DNA of 64,000 nucleotides from the NCBI GenBank assembly GCA_011799875.1, contig CM022298.1, positions 54,179,074 through 54,243,073 of the forward strand. The letters run 5' to 3'. The notes beneath the pieces were generated by a model. It was given only the letters and a program-made list of their open reading frames with translations, was not told where the DNA came from and searched no databases. This DNA comes from Thinopyrum elongatum. Taxonomy: Eukaryota; Streptophyta; Magnoliopsida; Poales; Poaceae. Numbering within the stretch: position 1 is the first letter of the stretch; each line of letters starts with the position of its first letter. Shown piece by piece: positions 37,401 to 47,809 of this stretch. The position numbers were made by a program, and so were the translations under genes.

Positions 37401-39545
37401 CGTCCCGCCTAACCCTGTAGCGTTTGACCACAGATCTAGCCCTTTGACATTGCACGGACGGGCTTTGACCAGTGGACCTCTCCAACCGTTTGTGTTAGGT
37501 CAGCCCATAGGAACACTTTGGAGCAACATCCGGGCCAGACCCACAGCAAGATCCCCTCCGTGTAGACCCGACGCGTCTATTTCCTCCCTCCAGGTGCCGG
37601 CTGCGGCGCCGTCCGTGAGGGGGGCCACACCCCGAGAGATGCGTGCCGGGCTTTTGCAACCGCCACAACACTTCCAGACTTGTGAGAGGGCGCCTACGCA
37701 AGATTTGGCGGCATGCCAGCCCCCGGAGGCCGCCGCCACAGTCGTAGACATGCGGAGAGCAATCGCGTAGAGGGAAGTGTTCAGATACTTCTCCATCACC
37801 AAAATTATGAAAAATTACCATCCAGTCAATAGCACATGTGCCCACGTCGTGTAAAAAACTCATGATTTTATCGCGCTCCGAGTATTTAAAATATTCACGC
37901 GCCATCATTACAGAAGAACGTCTACTACCGTGTCATCGCCGTCCGTGAGGGGGGGGCACACCCCGGAGACGCGTGCCGCCTCTTCGACATGCCACCGCAC
38001 ACCCCCCTTTATGAGGCCATTTGCGACGCTCCGGTGGCATTGTCCTCACCCCAGGATCCCCGTCCCGCCTATCCATGTAGCGTTTGACCATGGGATCAAG
38101 CCCTTTGACTTTCACGGACGGGCTTTGACCAGAGGACCTCTCACCCGGTTGTGTTAGGTCAGCCCATAGGAACACTTTGGAGCAACATCCGGGCCACACC
38201 CACAGCAAGATCCCCTCCGTGTAGACCCGACGCGTCCGTTTCGCCCCTTCACGTGCCGGCGGCGGCGTCGTCCGTGAGGGGGCCACACCCCGGAGATGCG
38301 TGCCGGCTTTTGCCAACCGCCACAACACTTCCAGACTTGTGAGAGGCCGGCTACGCAAGATTTGGCGGCATGCTAGCCCCCGGAGGCCTCCGCTACAGTC
38401 GTAGACACGCGGAGAGCAATCCGCGTGAGGGAAGTGTTCAGATACTTCTCCATCACACAAAATTATGAAAAATTACCATCAGTCCTATAGCACATGTGCC
38501 CACGTGGTGTAAAAAACTCATTATTTTATCGCGCGCCGAGTATTTAATACCATTCACGCCGCATCGTTACCGCCGAACATCTACTACCGTGTCATCCCGT
38601 CCGTGAGGGGGGCACCACCCGGAGACGCGTGCCGCCTCTTCGACATGCCCACCGCACCATCCCGCATGTATGAGGGCCCGGTGCGACGCTCCGGTGGCAT
38701 TGCTAACCCCCCAGGGCCCCCGTCCCGCCTAACCCTGTAGCGTTTGACCACGGATCTGGCCCTTCGACTTTGCACGAGCGACGGGCTTTGACCAGTGGAC
38801 CTCTCCACCCGGTTGTGTTAGGTGAGCCCATAGGAACACTTTGGACCAACATCCGGCCCAGAACCACGCAAGATCCCCTCCGTGTAGACCCGACGCGTCC
38901 GTTTCCCCCCCTCCAGGAGCCGGCGGCGGCGCCGTCCGTGAGGGGGGCCACACCCCGGAGATGCGTGCCGGGCTTTTGCAACCGCCACAACACTTCTAGA
39001 CTTGTGAGAGGTCGCCTACGCAAGATTTGGCGGCATGCTAGCCCCTGGAGGGCGCCGGCCATAGTCGTAGACACGCGGAGATTAATCCGCGTAGAGTGAA
39101 TTGTTCAATACTTTCTCCATCACCAAAACTTATGAAAATTACCATCAGTCCTATAGCACATGTGCCCACGTCGTGTAAAAAACTCATAATTTTATCGCGC
39201 TCCGAGTATTTAATAATATTCACGCCGCATCGTTACCGCGGAACATCTAGTACCGTGTCATCGCCGTCCGTGAGGGGGGCACACCCCGGAGACACGTGCC
39301 ACCTCTTCGGACATGCCACCGCACCACCCCGCATGTATGAGGGCCCGGTGCGACGCTCCGGCGGCATTGCTACCCCCCCCCCCCAGGGCCCCCGTCCCGC
39401 CTAACCCTGTAGCGTTTGACCACAGGATCTAGCCCTTTGACTTTGCACGGACGGGCTTTGACCAGTGGACCTCTCCACCCGGTTGTGTTAGGTCAGCCCA
39501 TAGGAACACTTTGGAGCAACATCCGGCCAGACCCCCAGCAAGATT
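31455..39545 (-). repeat. Inverted, low-quality copy of the tandem array (array A-)
   Basis: The reverse-complement marker GGTCAGCCCATA or a close variant recurs near 32191, 32522, 33187, 33517, 34176, 34844, 35513, 36177, 36838, 37497, 38157, 38820 and 39490. The order of units is the mirror of 1-6745, including the divergent edge monomer (31455-31640) and both 333-bp units. The sequence matching the start of the window lies near 38090-38165, so 38160-39545 shows about two further units left of the window. Small indels are dense. At 39545/39546 the array is cut in mid-unit and joins block B2 abruptly. Confidence 0.85.
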
Positions 39546-39869
39546 GAGAACCAGGTGAAAAGGTCCACCGGTCAAACCCCGTCCGGCGAAAGTCAAAGGG
39601 CTATATCCGGCGGTCGTCTGTGTCAGGGTTAAACGGGACGGGATACCTGGGGGTTAGCAATGCCGCCAGTTGTTGTGGTGGGCCCTCCTACGCTTGTGGA
39701 AGCGTGGTGGCAGGCACAGGCACCCAGCACGCAGCTCCGGGGTGTGCCCCCCCCAACGAGCGTCGCTGCCGCCGTCGCACGGAGGGGGGAAACGGCCACC
39801 ACAGTTTACACATGACAAACTAAAAAATAGTAATAATTGAATTTATAAAAAACACCGGCATCCATCATG

Positions 39870-39951
39870 GAAAACGGACTATCACGGTGAAACCTTCAGT
39901 GCCCGGGCACCGGGCCGGCCACTGAAAGTTTCACCGTAATTGTCCGTTTTC
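39870..39951. repeat. Imperfect 37-bp palindrome between array and CACTA-1
   Basis: Arm 39870-39906 begins GAAAACGGACTATCACGGTG. Arm 39915-39951 ends CACCGTAATTGTCCGTTTTC. The reverse complement of the second arm matches the first at 33 of 37 positions, around an 8-nt spacer. The rest of the 39800-40116 interval holds no gene. The structure could be the remains of a terminal-inverted-repeat element or a cruciform-prone spacer; I cannot assign a family. Confidence 0.75.
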
Positions 39952-40116
39952 TTAACAGAAGTCTAATGAATACCGGAGCTCACGTCGTATGGATTAGCCA
40001 ACTATTTAAACAGGTCATGTTGCTTGTCTTTGGGCGAGGTGGGACTATTTTTTGCAGTTTGCTGAGAGTCACACATATGCCGTAATAAAAAAATAATATT
40101 AAAAAATGCAGACTAT

Positions 40117-40145
40117 CTATGCCGACGGCTTAGCCGTCGGCATAG
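40117..40145. repeat. CACTA-1 left subterminal palindrome
   Basis: CTATGCCGACGGC and its reverse complement GCCGTCGGCATAG face each other around TTA, giving a nearly perfect 29-bp palindrome. A partial copy, CTATGTCGGCATAG, lies near 40167. Such repeats are where CACTA TnpA-type proteins bind in known systems; here that is inference from position. Confidence 0.85.
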
Positions 40146-40189
40146 ATTGACACGTGGCATGTCCATCTATGTCGGCATAGGGACACCTT

Positions 40190-40975
40190 ATCCACAGCAG
40201 CCCCACCCCCTCCACTCATTCTTCCTCCCCGAACGAACACGCACCGTCTCCCCCACCCCCCGCCCGCACGCCGTCTCCGCCCGGATCCGCCCGCGCCACC
40301 ACTCTATCTGCCCGCCCCGGCCTCCGTCCCTGCCCGAACTACAATCGACCCTCCCCGGCAAAACCGCCGCCCCGCCTCGGCCATCCCGTCCCCGCGTCGG
40401 CCACCCCGTCCCTGACCCGACCGCCTCGCCTCTGCCCCACCGCGGCCGGCCCTTCCCCGTGCCAGGCGATCCGCCGGCGGCCCTCCACCGCCTGCTCCGG
40501 CCCTCGTCCGTGCCTCCCCCCCCCCACCCCCACCCCCACCCCACCACACACCACCCGAGCCGGCCCTCCCCCACGGTGAGCTCCCTCCCTCCCTCTCTGT
40601 AGATTTTTTTTTGTTAATTTTGTTGTTGTTCATAGTTATGTAAGTAGATGTATGGATGCATAGTTAGATGATAGATGATTTGATGATAGTTAGAAATGTG
40701 AGAAATGAAAGAAATGCAAAAAAAATTAACAAGAATGCAATAAATGCAAATGTATGATGATTTTTTTTGCGGAAGAGATGATATATGATGATTTTTTTAT
40801 GCTTCGATGATTGTTAGATGATGATGATGATGATGATGATGAATATATTGTGATGTTCTTAATTATTCTCATGGTGCAGGTTCTGTGGTGTTCCATCTCG
40901 GTGGAGTGATCGTCGTTGGAGCTGTTGGTCCCCGATCGTCCCTCCGCTATTCGACTACTTCGTCTACAGCCGTGG
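40190..40975 (+). other. CACTA-1 leader: C/T-rich exon, intron, second leader exon
   Basis: A C-rich, T-poor region (40190-40575) ends in a good donor, CACG|GTGAGC. A candidate intron at 40576-40879 contains a (GAT)n run (about 40818-40842) and ends ATGGTGCAG. The following exon 40880-40975 ends at another donor, CGTGG|GTGAGC. No long ATG frame is seen, so these look like non-coding leader exons of the tnp2 transcript. The model rests on splice motifs only. Confidence 0.45.
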
Positions 40976-41042
40976 GTGAGCTACGAATTATATAACTAGA
41001 TTTCGTTCTCAAGTCACGTCGCGTAACCTAGGCATCTCCTGT

Positions 41043-41104
41043 CCGAAAGGGTTGCATCGATAAATATGCATTCAATTGCATATTTATCACCGCAGCTCTT
41101 TCGG
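41043..41104 (+). repeat. Stem-loop with 28-bp arms and 6-nt loop
   Basis: Arms 41043-41070 and 41077-41104 face each other around TTCAAT. The inner 12 bp (GATAAATATGCA) pair perfectly, as do the outer CCGAAAG and CTTTCGG. A further CTGTCCG at 41039-41045 has its complement CGGACAG at 41123-41129. It lies just before the long foldback, within the same candidate leader intron. Confidence 0.8.
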
Positions 41105-41129
41105 ATTGTTCAGCGTTTTTCACGGACAG

Positions 41130-41336
41130 CCCGAGGATGTGTAGATTGGGTACGTTCTCCATGTTCTACCCCGTTCTGAGACAAGATTTCGTCGGCGCCT
41201 TCCCATTGTTCTCTGGAGCACATTCTCTCGGCTATTTGCTGAGACATGTATCTGGAGAACAGTGGGGAGGTGCTGCCGAAATTTTGTCTCGGAACGGGGT
41301 AGAATGGAGAATGTACTCAATCTACACATCCTCGGG
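41130..41336 (+). ncRNA. 207-nt foldback, candidate hairpin RNA, in tnp2 leader intron
   Basis: Left arm 41130-41218 starts CCCGAGGATGTGTAGATTGG. Right arm 41252-41336 ends CAATCTACACATCCTCGGG. Aligning one arm to the reverse complement of the other gives eight transitions, one transversion and two 2-nt bulges. All eight transitions keep a G:U pair in a + strand transcript. The inner segment 41219-41251 continues the pairing (TCTC with GAGA), leaving a loop of a few bases. The foldback lies between the donor at 40976 and the acceptor AAAGCAG ending at 41459, four bases before the tnp2 ATG. It could be a MIRNA-like or long-hairpin siRNA precursor, or a foldback insertion; there is no obvious target-site duplication. 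Transcription and processing are inferred. Confidence 0.6.
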
Positions 41337-41462
41337 TGGGATTATGACCCATCTTTACCTATTAGAGATGTAGGTGGATTCAACGAGGTAGAAAATGAAA
41401 TTTTGATGTGATTAATTTAAATGAATCCTTAATTTTGTTGTGTGGCTCCAATAAAGCAGAGG

Positions 41463-44400
41463 ATGGCAGATAATTAGTGGATGTACAGTGGTTTTATCCG
41501 TCGGAATCGAGTAACATCAGAGTGGATCGCGAAACCGATGTGTATTTGAAGGAGATATTCCGTAGTCCAATGAGAATTATCCCACCATGCCCCTGTGCGC
41601 GATGTGCCAGACATCACCGTAGAAATTAGAAGGACATGACTGACCACCTTCACATGCACGGATATATGCCAAACTTTGACATGCCGCCGATAAACTTAGC
41701 CAAGCAGGACCGTGGGAGAGAGGAGGTGATGCGAGAACGCATCGATGGTTATGCGGACGACGGGGTCAGGGACATGCTAGATGATGTCATTGCTGCAGAA
41801 ACGGCACATGCAACACCTTCAGAGAATGAACCGGAGGAGCCGGAGGCAACGGCAAAGGCCTTCTTGGAGGTCTTAGCCTCGTCGAAGAAACCTCTTTATG
41901 TGGGTGCGAAAATATCTCAGCTGGATGCCATCTCGCAACTGATTGTAGTCAAGGCTGAGTACGGCTGTAGCCAGAAATGCTTCAAAACATTCCTGGGAGT
42001 ATGGGCTAACAGCCTCCCTGAGGGCCATGAACTGCCGAAAAGCATGTACGCTACAAAGAAAATCATGAAGGCACTCTCTATGGATTATGAGAAAATAGAT
42101 GTTTGTCCGAAGAATTGCCTTTTGTTTAGGCACGAGTATGCGGATGACAAGTACTGTAGGGAGTGCGGTTCGTCTCGGTACCTTGAGGTGGTCGGTGAGG
42201 ATGGTAAGAAAAGGTAGCTAGCCATCCCCGTTAAGGTTCTTTGGTAACTCCATTTCATAGAAAGACTGCAGCGCCTTTTCATCACGGAGGAGTCTGCCAA
42301 AATGATGAAATGGCATAGGGAAGGTATAAGGTACAATCCAAATAAAATCGTACATCCATCGGAAGGCGAAGCATGGAAGTCGTTCGATGAAGAATACCCC
42401 GAGGAAGCAGCCGAGGCTGGGAATGTCATAATAGCCATATCAGGTGATGGGTTCAATCCATATGGTATGTCGTCCAATCCATACAGCTGCTGGCCCGTGT
42501 TTGTAATTCCAGTCAATCTCCCTCCCGGTGCCCTAATGCAACGCAAGACCATGTTCTTGTCGCTCATCATTCTGGGTCCTGAATACCAGGGAAGCAATTG
42601 GGTGCAGCCACTGGTGGATGATTTGCACCATTCTTGGTACTTTCCGAGGTTGACATACGATCGGGATCTGCAGAGAAATTTCTTGATGAAAGTTTGGTTG
42701 CACTATTGCATGCATGACTTTCCCGGCTATGCTCTATTCTGCGGATGGTGTACAAGTGGGAAGATGCCATGCCCAGTGTGCATGCAGGCTCTGCGAATGA
42801 TTTGGCTGAGTAAGGGTGGCAAGTATGTAGCCTTTGACCTGCATCGACAATTCCTCCCTCCAGACCATCCAGACAGGGAAGACAAGAAGAACTTCACGAA
42901 AGGCCAGGTTGTTCATGAAGTAACCGAGATTCCAACATTTTCGGGGGCAGATGTTCTTGCTCAACTAAAAGCTCTCAAGCCTAAAGTCAAAGGCAAAGCC
43001 AAAGCCAAAGCCAAAGGCTTCGAGGGATATGGTGAGACGCACAACTGGACTCACATTACCCCCTTCTCGAAGCTTCCCTATTTCAAGGACCTCAAACTTC
43101 CTTACAACATCAATGTGATGCACACCGAAAAGAATGTCACAGAGTCCCTTTTTCGCACGATCCTCAACATTCCTGATAAGACGAAGGATAACGTTAAAGC
43201 TAGAGCCGATCAACAGAGAATTTGTGAAAAACTACGTCTAGACATGAAGCCTCCCACAGGCGGTCGAAAAAACTGGTTCAAGCCAGATGCTGACTTTGTC
43301 CTTAAACCGCCAGAAAAGAAGGAAGTACTTATCTGGCTGAAACACATTTTGAAGTTCACCAATGGTTATGCATCAAATATAAGTAAGGGAGTCAATCTTT
43401 CAACGGGCAAAGTGACCGGCCTGAAGAGTCATGACTACCATGTATGGATTGAGCGGATAATGCCGGTGATGGTTCGAGGCTATGTCCCCGAGCATGTCTG
43501 GCGAGTGCTTGCCGAGCTAAGCCATTTCTTCCGCACGCTCTATGCTAAAGAAGTAAGTAAAGACGTGAGTGAACAATTGCATAAGAAGGCACCAGAGTTG
43601 ATAGTCAAGCTAGAGAAGATCTTTCCGCCAGGCTTCTTTACTCCGATGACACATCTCATTCTGCACCTCGCGAACGATGTATTGTTGGGGGGTCTGTGCA
43701 GAATCGTTGGCAGTACGGCCCTGAGAGACAGAACAAGCATCTCTGACAGAAATGTGGAAACAAAGCTAAGATTGAAGCTTCCATTGCTGAGGCAGTTATC
43801 CTAGAGGAGGTGTCAGACCTCAGGACATCATACTATCCAGACCACGTTCCCCATCTACATAACAAGGTGCCTCGATACAATATAGAAGAGCCCAAGTATC
43901 AACCCAGGCTCCATATATTCAACATGCAAGGTGGCAGGGCTGGGGCCTCAAAATCTTATAACATGCCACGACAAGAGTGGGAGGACCTCATGTTCTATAT
44001 CTTTGCACAACATCAAGGAAGTTGAGGAAGTGTGGATGAGGTAATACCACTACACCATTCCTTTATGTCTTCCACAGCATCATGTTCTATGTTCACTTAG
44101 TCCCGATCTAACACCGCTTTTCTTCTTTTAGTGATTTCGTTGAAGAGGAATGGATGGGAATGAATCCTCCTACTAAGGCGGAGGCACTTACTCTTCTCCG
44201 TCATGGAAACCCTGGACGTAAAAATTTTGTTGCTTGGTTCATGGAGAAAGTAATTTTCCACATTCCCCTATTAGTTAACCGATCTAATGCACCCAGCAAT
44301 TTCAATTATACTTGTAGGGAAAAGATCTGAACATATCTATGGATGACGAATTGAGATGGGTTTCCATGGGTTTTGACCCTACCGTCATAACATGTAAAAA

Positions 44401-45127
44401 GTATAATGTGAATGGGTATCGCTTTCATACAGAGGAGCACCAGAACAGCCGGCCTGATCCCAAAACTATAAATACCGAAGTGTACACCCCCGGTCAAAAT
44501 TCAGTACCCTTATACGGAAGGGTACAAAATATATAAGATATTACATTCTGCAACGGGCGCGAAACCCTAAGTCTTCCTGTGTTCAAATGTTGATGGTTCG
44601 ATCCGCGGGAGGGGCAGAGACATACGCCTTCCATTGGTTTGGTCGAAGTTAAACCATCAACCGTCTATGCAGGAGCCGATCTCTTCATTGCGGCTACCCA
44701 AGCTACACAAGTTTATTATCTGCCTTACCCATGCCAGAAAGAGTACCTAAAGGGTTGGGAAGTTGTGTTCAAGGTGTCGCCACATGGTAAGCTACCGGAC
44801 CTGAATGAAGACGATTACTAGAACATTAACCCCTTGACATACGAGGGAGTGTTCTATCAAGAGCCACCTGATGATGATGTGGTTAGAAACGATGACGCTA
44901 GAGCATTGGGTGATGATGATGTGGATCCAAACGACGACGATGCACGGAATGATGGTGAGACCATTGTCAATGAAAATGACATACTTATGCTAGAAAAGTT
45001 AAACGAAGATGCTGACGACGAGGAAGAGCCTCCACCTCCGTCAGACAACGAAGATGATATGATTGATAGTGATGATGAGACCGACCGAGAAAGAGGTTAC
45101 AACAGTGATGATTCGTATGGGTTCTAG
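41463..45127 (+). pseudogene. CACTA tnp2 transposase, inactivated
   Basis: The start is the ATG at 41463, giving MADN-stop-WMYSGF, the typical opening of the transposase-associated domain, followed by CPCARC. Exon 1 ends at 44040; exon 2 is 44132-44249 and exon 3 is 44318-45127. The Transposase_21 part follows DGFNPYGMSSNPYSCWPVF (about 42449), a lysine-rich KAKAKAKG tract lies at about 43000, the DUF4218-like part includes LEKIFPPGFFTP (about 43610), and exon 3 is DUF4216-like with an acidic tail. Stops lie at 41475, 41627, 42215, 42245, 43744, 44534, 44591 and 44819, with 1-bp frameshifts near 41535 and 43688. CACTA-2 lacks the four stops that can be compared. The protein would cut and join transposon ends in the nucleus, but this copy cannot be made. 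Confidence 0.9.
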
Positions 45128-45281
45128 CAGATGTACGTTTCAAGTCTTTTTTTCTATGGTTTAGGAATATGCCTTTTTATGCTTTTTTATTAATGTGTTT
45201 AGTATTCCTTATTATTATGCCTTTTCCTTCATTTTTAATGTACTAATTGTGTATTCTCTTTTCAATGCAGGTTCGTGGAAC

Positions 45282-47809
45282 ATGGGCAAGGGGAAGGCCG
45301 ACGGCGTGGGTTTACTATGCAAGGTCGTCGGCATGTCTAGTCGGAGTGGTTGAGCACGTAATCCTCCCCCCCGACTACTTGACGATGACTCCTCACAGGG
45401 AGGTCGAGGGAGAGGTGCCCCTAGAGGAGGAGGGGGCAGGGGGAGAGCCCCTAGAGGACGAGGGGGTGGGGGGAGAGCCACTACATGGGGTCGCGGCCAG
45501 AAAGAGTGCACCCTCACTGACTTAGGGGTGTTGTCTTCGAGGCCCTCCTCTAGTGAGGTACCCTCTTCTAGTGAGGTACCCTCTGACGAGGAGGAGGAGG
45601 ACGAGGAGGTTCAGGAGGAGGAGAAGGAGGAGGTTCGGGATGGGGCCGAGGAGGAGGAGGAGGTTGGGGAGGGGGACGAGGAGGAGGAGGAGGCAGGCGA
45701 GGAGGAGGGTGGTGGCGGGGATGATGGTGGTGGCGGGGAGGGGGTTGGCAACGAGGGGTGGCTGCGTGGTAACGCAAAGCTACCAAAGCAGATTCCTGCT
45801 ACCGAGGAGCAGAAGTGGCTCATTGAGCCCACGGGGAAAGAGTAAGTGCCACTTTATAATAATTTCATTCTTTTGCGTGTCACATGCTTATATTTTTCTT
45901 TATTTTGCTTGTCACATGCTAATATTTCATTCTTTTGCAGCAACTGGATATATCCTAAAGGGGCCCGTATTCCCAACGGCCTCATCACCGTCTTGCTGAA
46001 GGTACACTGGCCGGGGCTGTACTGTCCGGATCCAGTAAGGCACCTGGACCGTTGGGTTTTGGCCACAAGCTGGGACCACTGGGAAGCGGCCCCCCACGCG
46101 GACCATGAGACCCATGCCAAGGCCGTGATCACTAATTTTTGGGTGAGTTCTCTTCAGAAGCACAAGTCCATTCTGGTTTCATGAATGATTTAACTCATGG
46201 CTTCTTCCATTCTGGTTTCATGAATGATTGTAGAAATACTATCGAGTTCTTCCGGAGCACAAGGCCACTACCGACCAGATGCTGCTCCAAGCCAAGAAGA
46301 AGGCCCGCCAGCTGTAGTACGAGGTGCGCTATGTGGCCATCTCGCAATACTATCACGACGCTCTTGGTGTGAAGATGACCAAGGAAGAAGCGCGGAGGAT
46401 GGGCATTACCTTTGAGAGGCAAGAGTACTTGGCGGCAAGTATAAAAGATTTTTCATTCCGATGTTTGTGGTACATTTCATCATTTCGTGCTGACATGCCA
46501 TTATGCTTTCATTATGTAGGTGTGTCCAAATTGGTGTTATGGAAAAGACGAGTCTTGGGCGGCATTGGTGGATCTGTGGTGTGATAAGGATGGAGCCTGG
46601 GCGGCTACGAGCATAAAAAACAAGGCTAACCGAGGGAAGGAGGGAGTACATGCTCAGGGAAACCGGAACCACTTTCTCCACAAGACACTTCATGTATGAC
46701 TAACCTCATTAAACAATCTTCTTCTTCTATTTACCATCACTTTCTTATGTATGACTAACCTCTGTTTGGTGGTGCAGGAGGAGAAACTGAAGCAGCCGCT
46801 CTCACACATGGAGGCGTGGGAGATCGCCCATACGCGGAAGAATCCCAAGCCTGGCGAGGCCAAGTACTATGGCAAGACCATGCAGAAGAAGAAGGCCTAC
46901 TCCGAGGGGTACCAGAGGTTACAACCTGGCACAGCTGACCCCATTAGCGCGGATCTGGACGAGAGGGTGGTGGTGGGCATGGGGCCCAAGAAGCACGGTC
47001 GGGAGGCGGTTCTGGATGCTGTAATCACTCCTTCTATCTCCTACACACAGCTCCGAGCTACCGACCCGAGCCTGAGCCAGCGCACGAGCACGCCCATGAC
47101 CAGTGCGCAGTCACACTCCCTCTTTGCTGAGCGGCAATCTGTAAGTATTTTCCCTCTTATCTTCATTGCCCACTTTATTTTTTGCATTGAGATGTTTTAT
47201 GAGTTCCATCATGTCATACCGTAGGCCTACATGGAGTACACACGCCAGGAGACCATGGCGTGGCACGCGAGCCTTTTAGCATTTCATGAGCACAACTCTC
47301 TCGTGATGGCGGTTAGTTTGGCCCCTTTCATTTCACTTCTATATTTGCACTTGCATTTCTTCTGACATTCTTTTTTGCTTGGTCAATGAACATGCAGCAC
47401 GTTGTTGAGTGCATGGCGGCCGGCAGGGTTCCTCAATTGCAACCAGCACCATCTCCTCCACCACAACCAGTGCTGCTTACCTTTGAGGAGTTTCTGGCAT
47501 AGCACCCTGGCCCCTCGCCGGTTAGTACATCCCCAAACTATTCACCCAAAGCATACCGTTTATTCAACACAATCATATATCCCCTTTATATGTCTTTTCA
47601 ACATCCAGGGAACCGGTGGATCTACCGTTGGTGGTGGTGCTGGTGTTGGCACCACTCCCGAGTCACGGAGCCCGATCACTCCGATCCACGGAGGCAGAGG
47701 CGGAGGCGGTGGCGGTCTTGGCGGTAGCGCTGCCGCTAGCAGTGACGACCTGGGCTTCGGCGGACTTGGCGGTGACGACCTTGGCGGTGCTCGACGTCCT
47801 GGCGCTTAA
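45282..47809 (+). pseudogene. CACTA-1 second gene, Transposase_24/TnpA-like, inactivated
   Basis: Eight exons fit GT-AG rules and keep frame: 45282-45841, 45941-46142, 46234-46434, 46520-46693, 46778-47140, 47225-47311, 47398-47520 and 47609-47809. The start MGKGKADG follows a spliced leader. Exon 1 encodes a very acidic Glu/Asp-Gly tract; later exons encode NWIYPKG, EEARRMGITFER, DESWAALVDLWCD and EAWEIAHTRK, typical of the plant Ptta/En/Spm transposase family (Transposase_24); the last exon is glycine-rich. Three stops are C-to-T relative to CACTA-2: TGA at 45351, TAG at 46315 and TAG at 47500. The exon 3 donor reads GC (46435) where CACTA-2 has GT. In En/Spm systems the partner protein binds subterminal repeats; the role here is by analogy. 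Confidence 0.8.

Larger units (their letters stand above)
7066..39545. other. Probable error-prone gap fill (assembly artefact)
   Basis: Block 6836-30774 repeats 39546-63568 and block 31455-39545 is the reverse complement of the array at about 1-6745 plus roughly 1.4 kb lying left of the window. Both of these copies carry frequent 1-2 bp indels that break reading frames, whereas 1-7065 and 39546-64000 do not. From 6836 to about 7065 the sequence is identical to 39546-39775; the first differences appear at about 7066. The stretch therefore looks like uncorrected long-read sequence inserted between two good contigs, with a leftover 680-bp gap. A real segmental duplication with inversion is less likely but not excluded. 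Confidence 0.7.

Noticed and set aside
41137..41373. Similar-looking proteins on both strands of 41120-41373
   Set aside because: The resemblance results from the foldback; neither frame is in the transposase gene.
46168..46233. Short direct repeat CATTCTGGTTTCATGAATGA in the intron before exon 3 of the TnpA-like gene
   Set aside because: It is present in both CACTA elements and looks like an old intronic duplication with no further signal.
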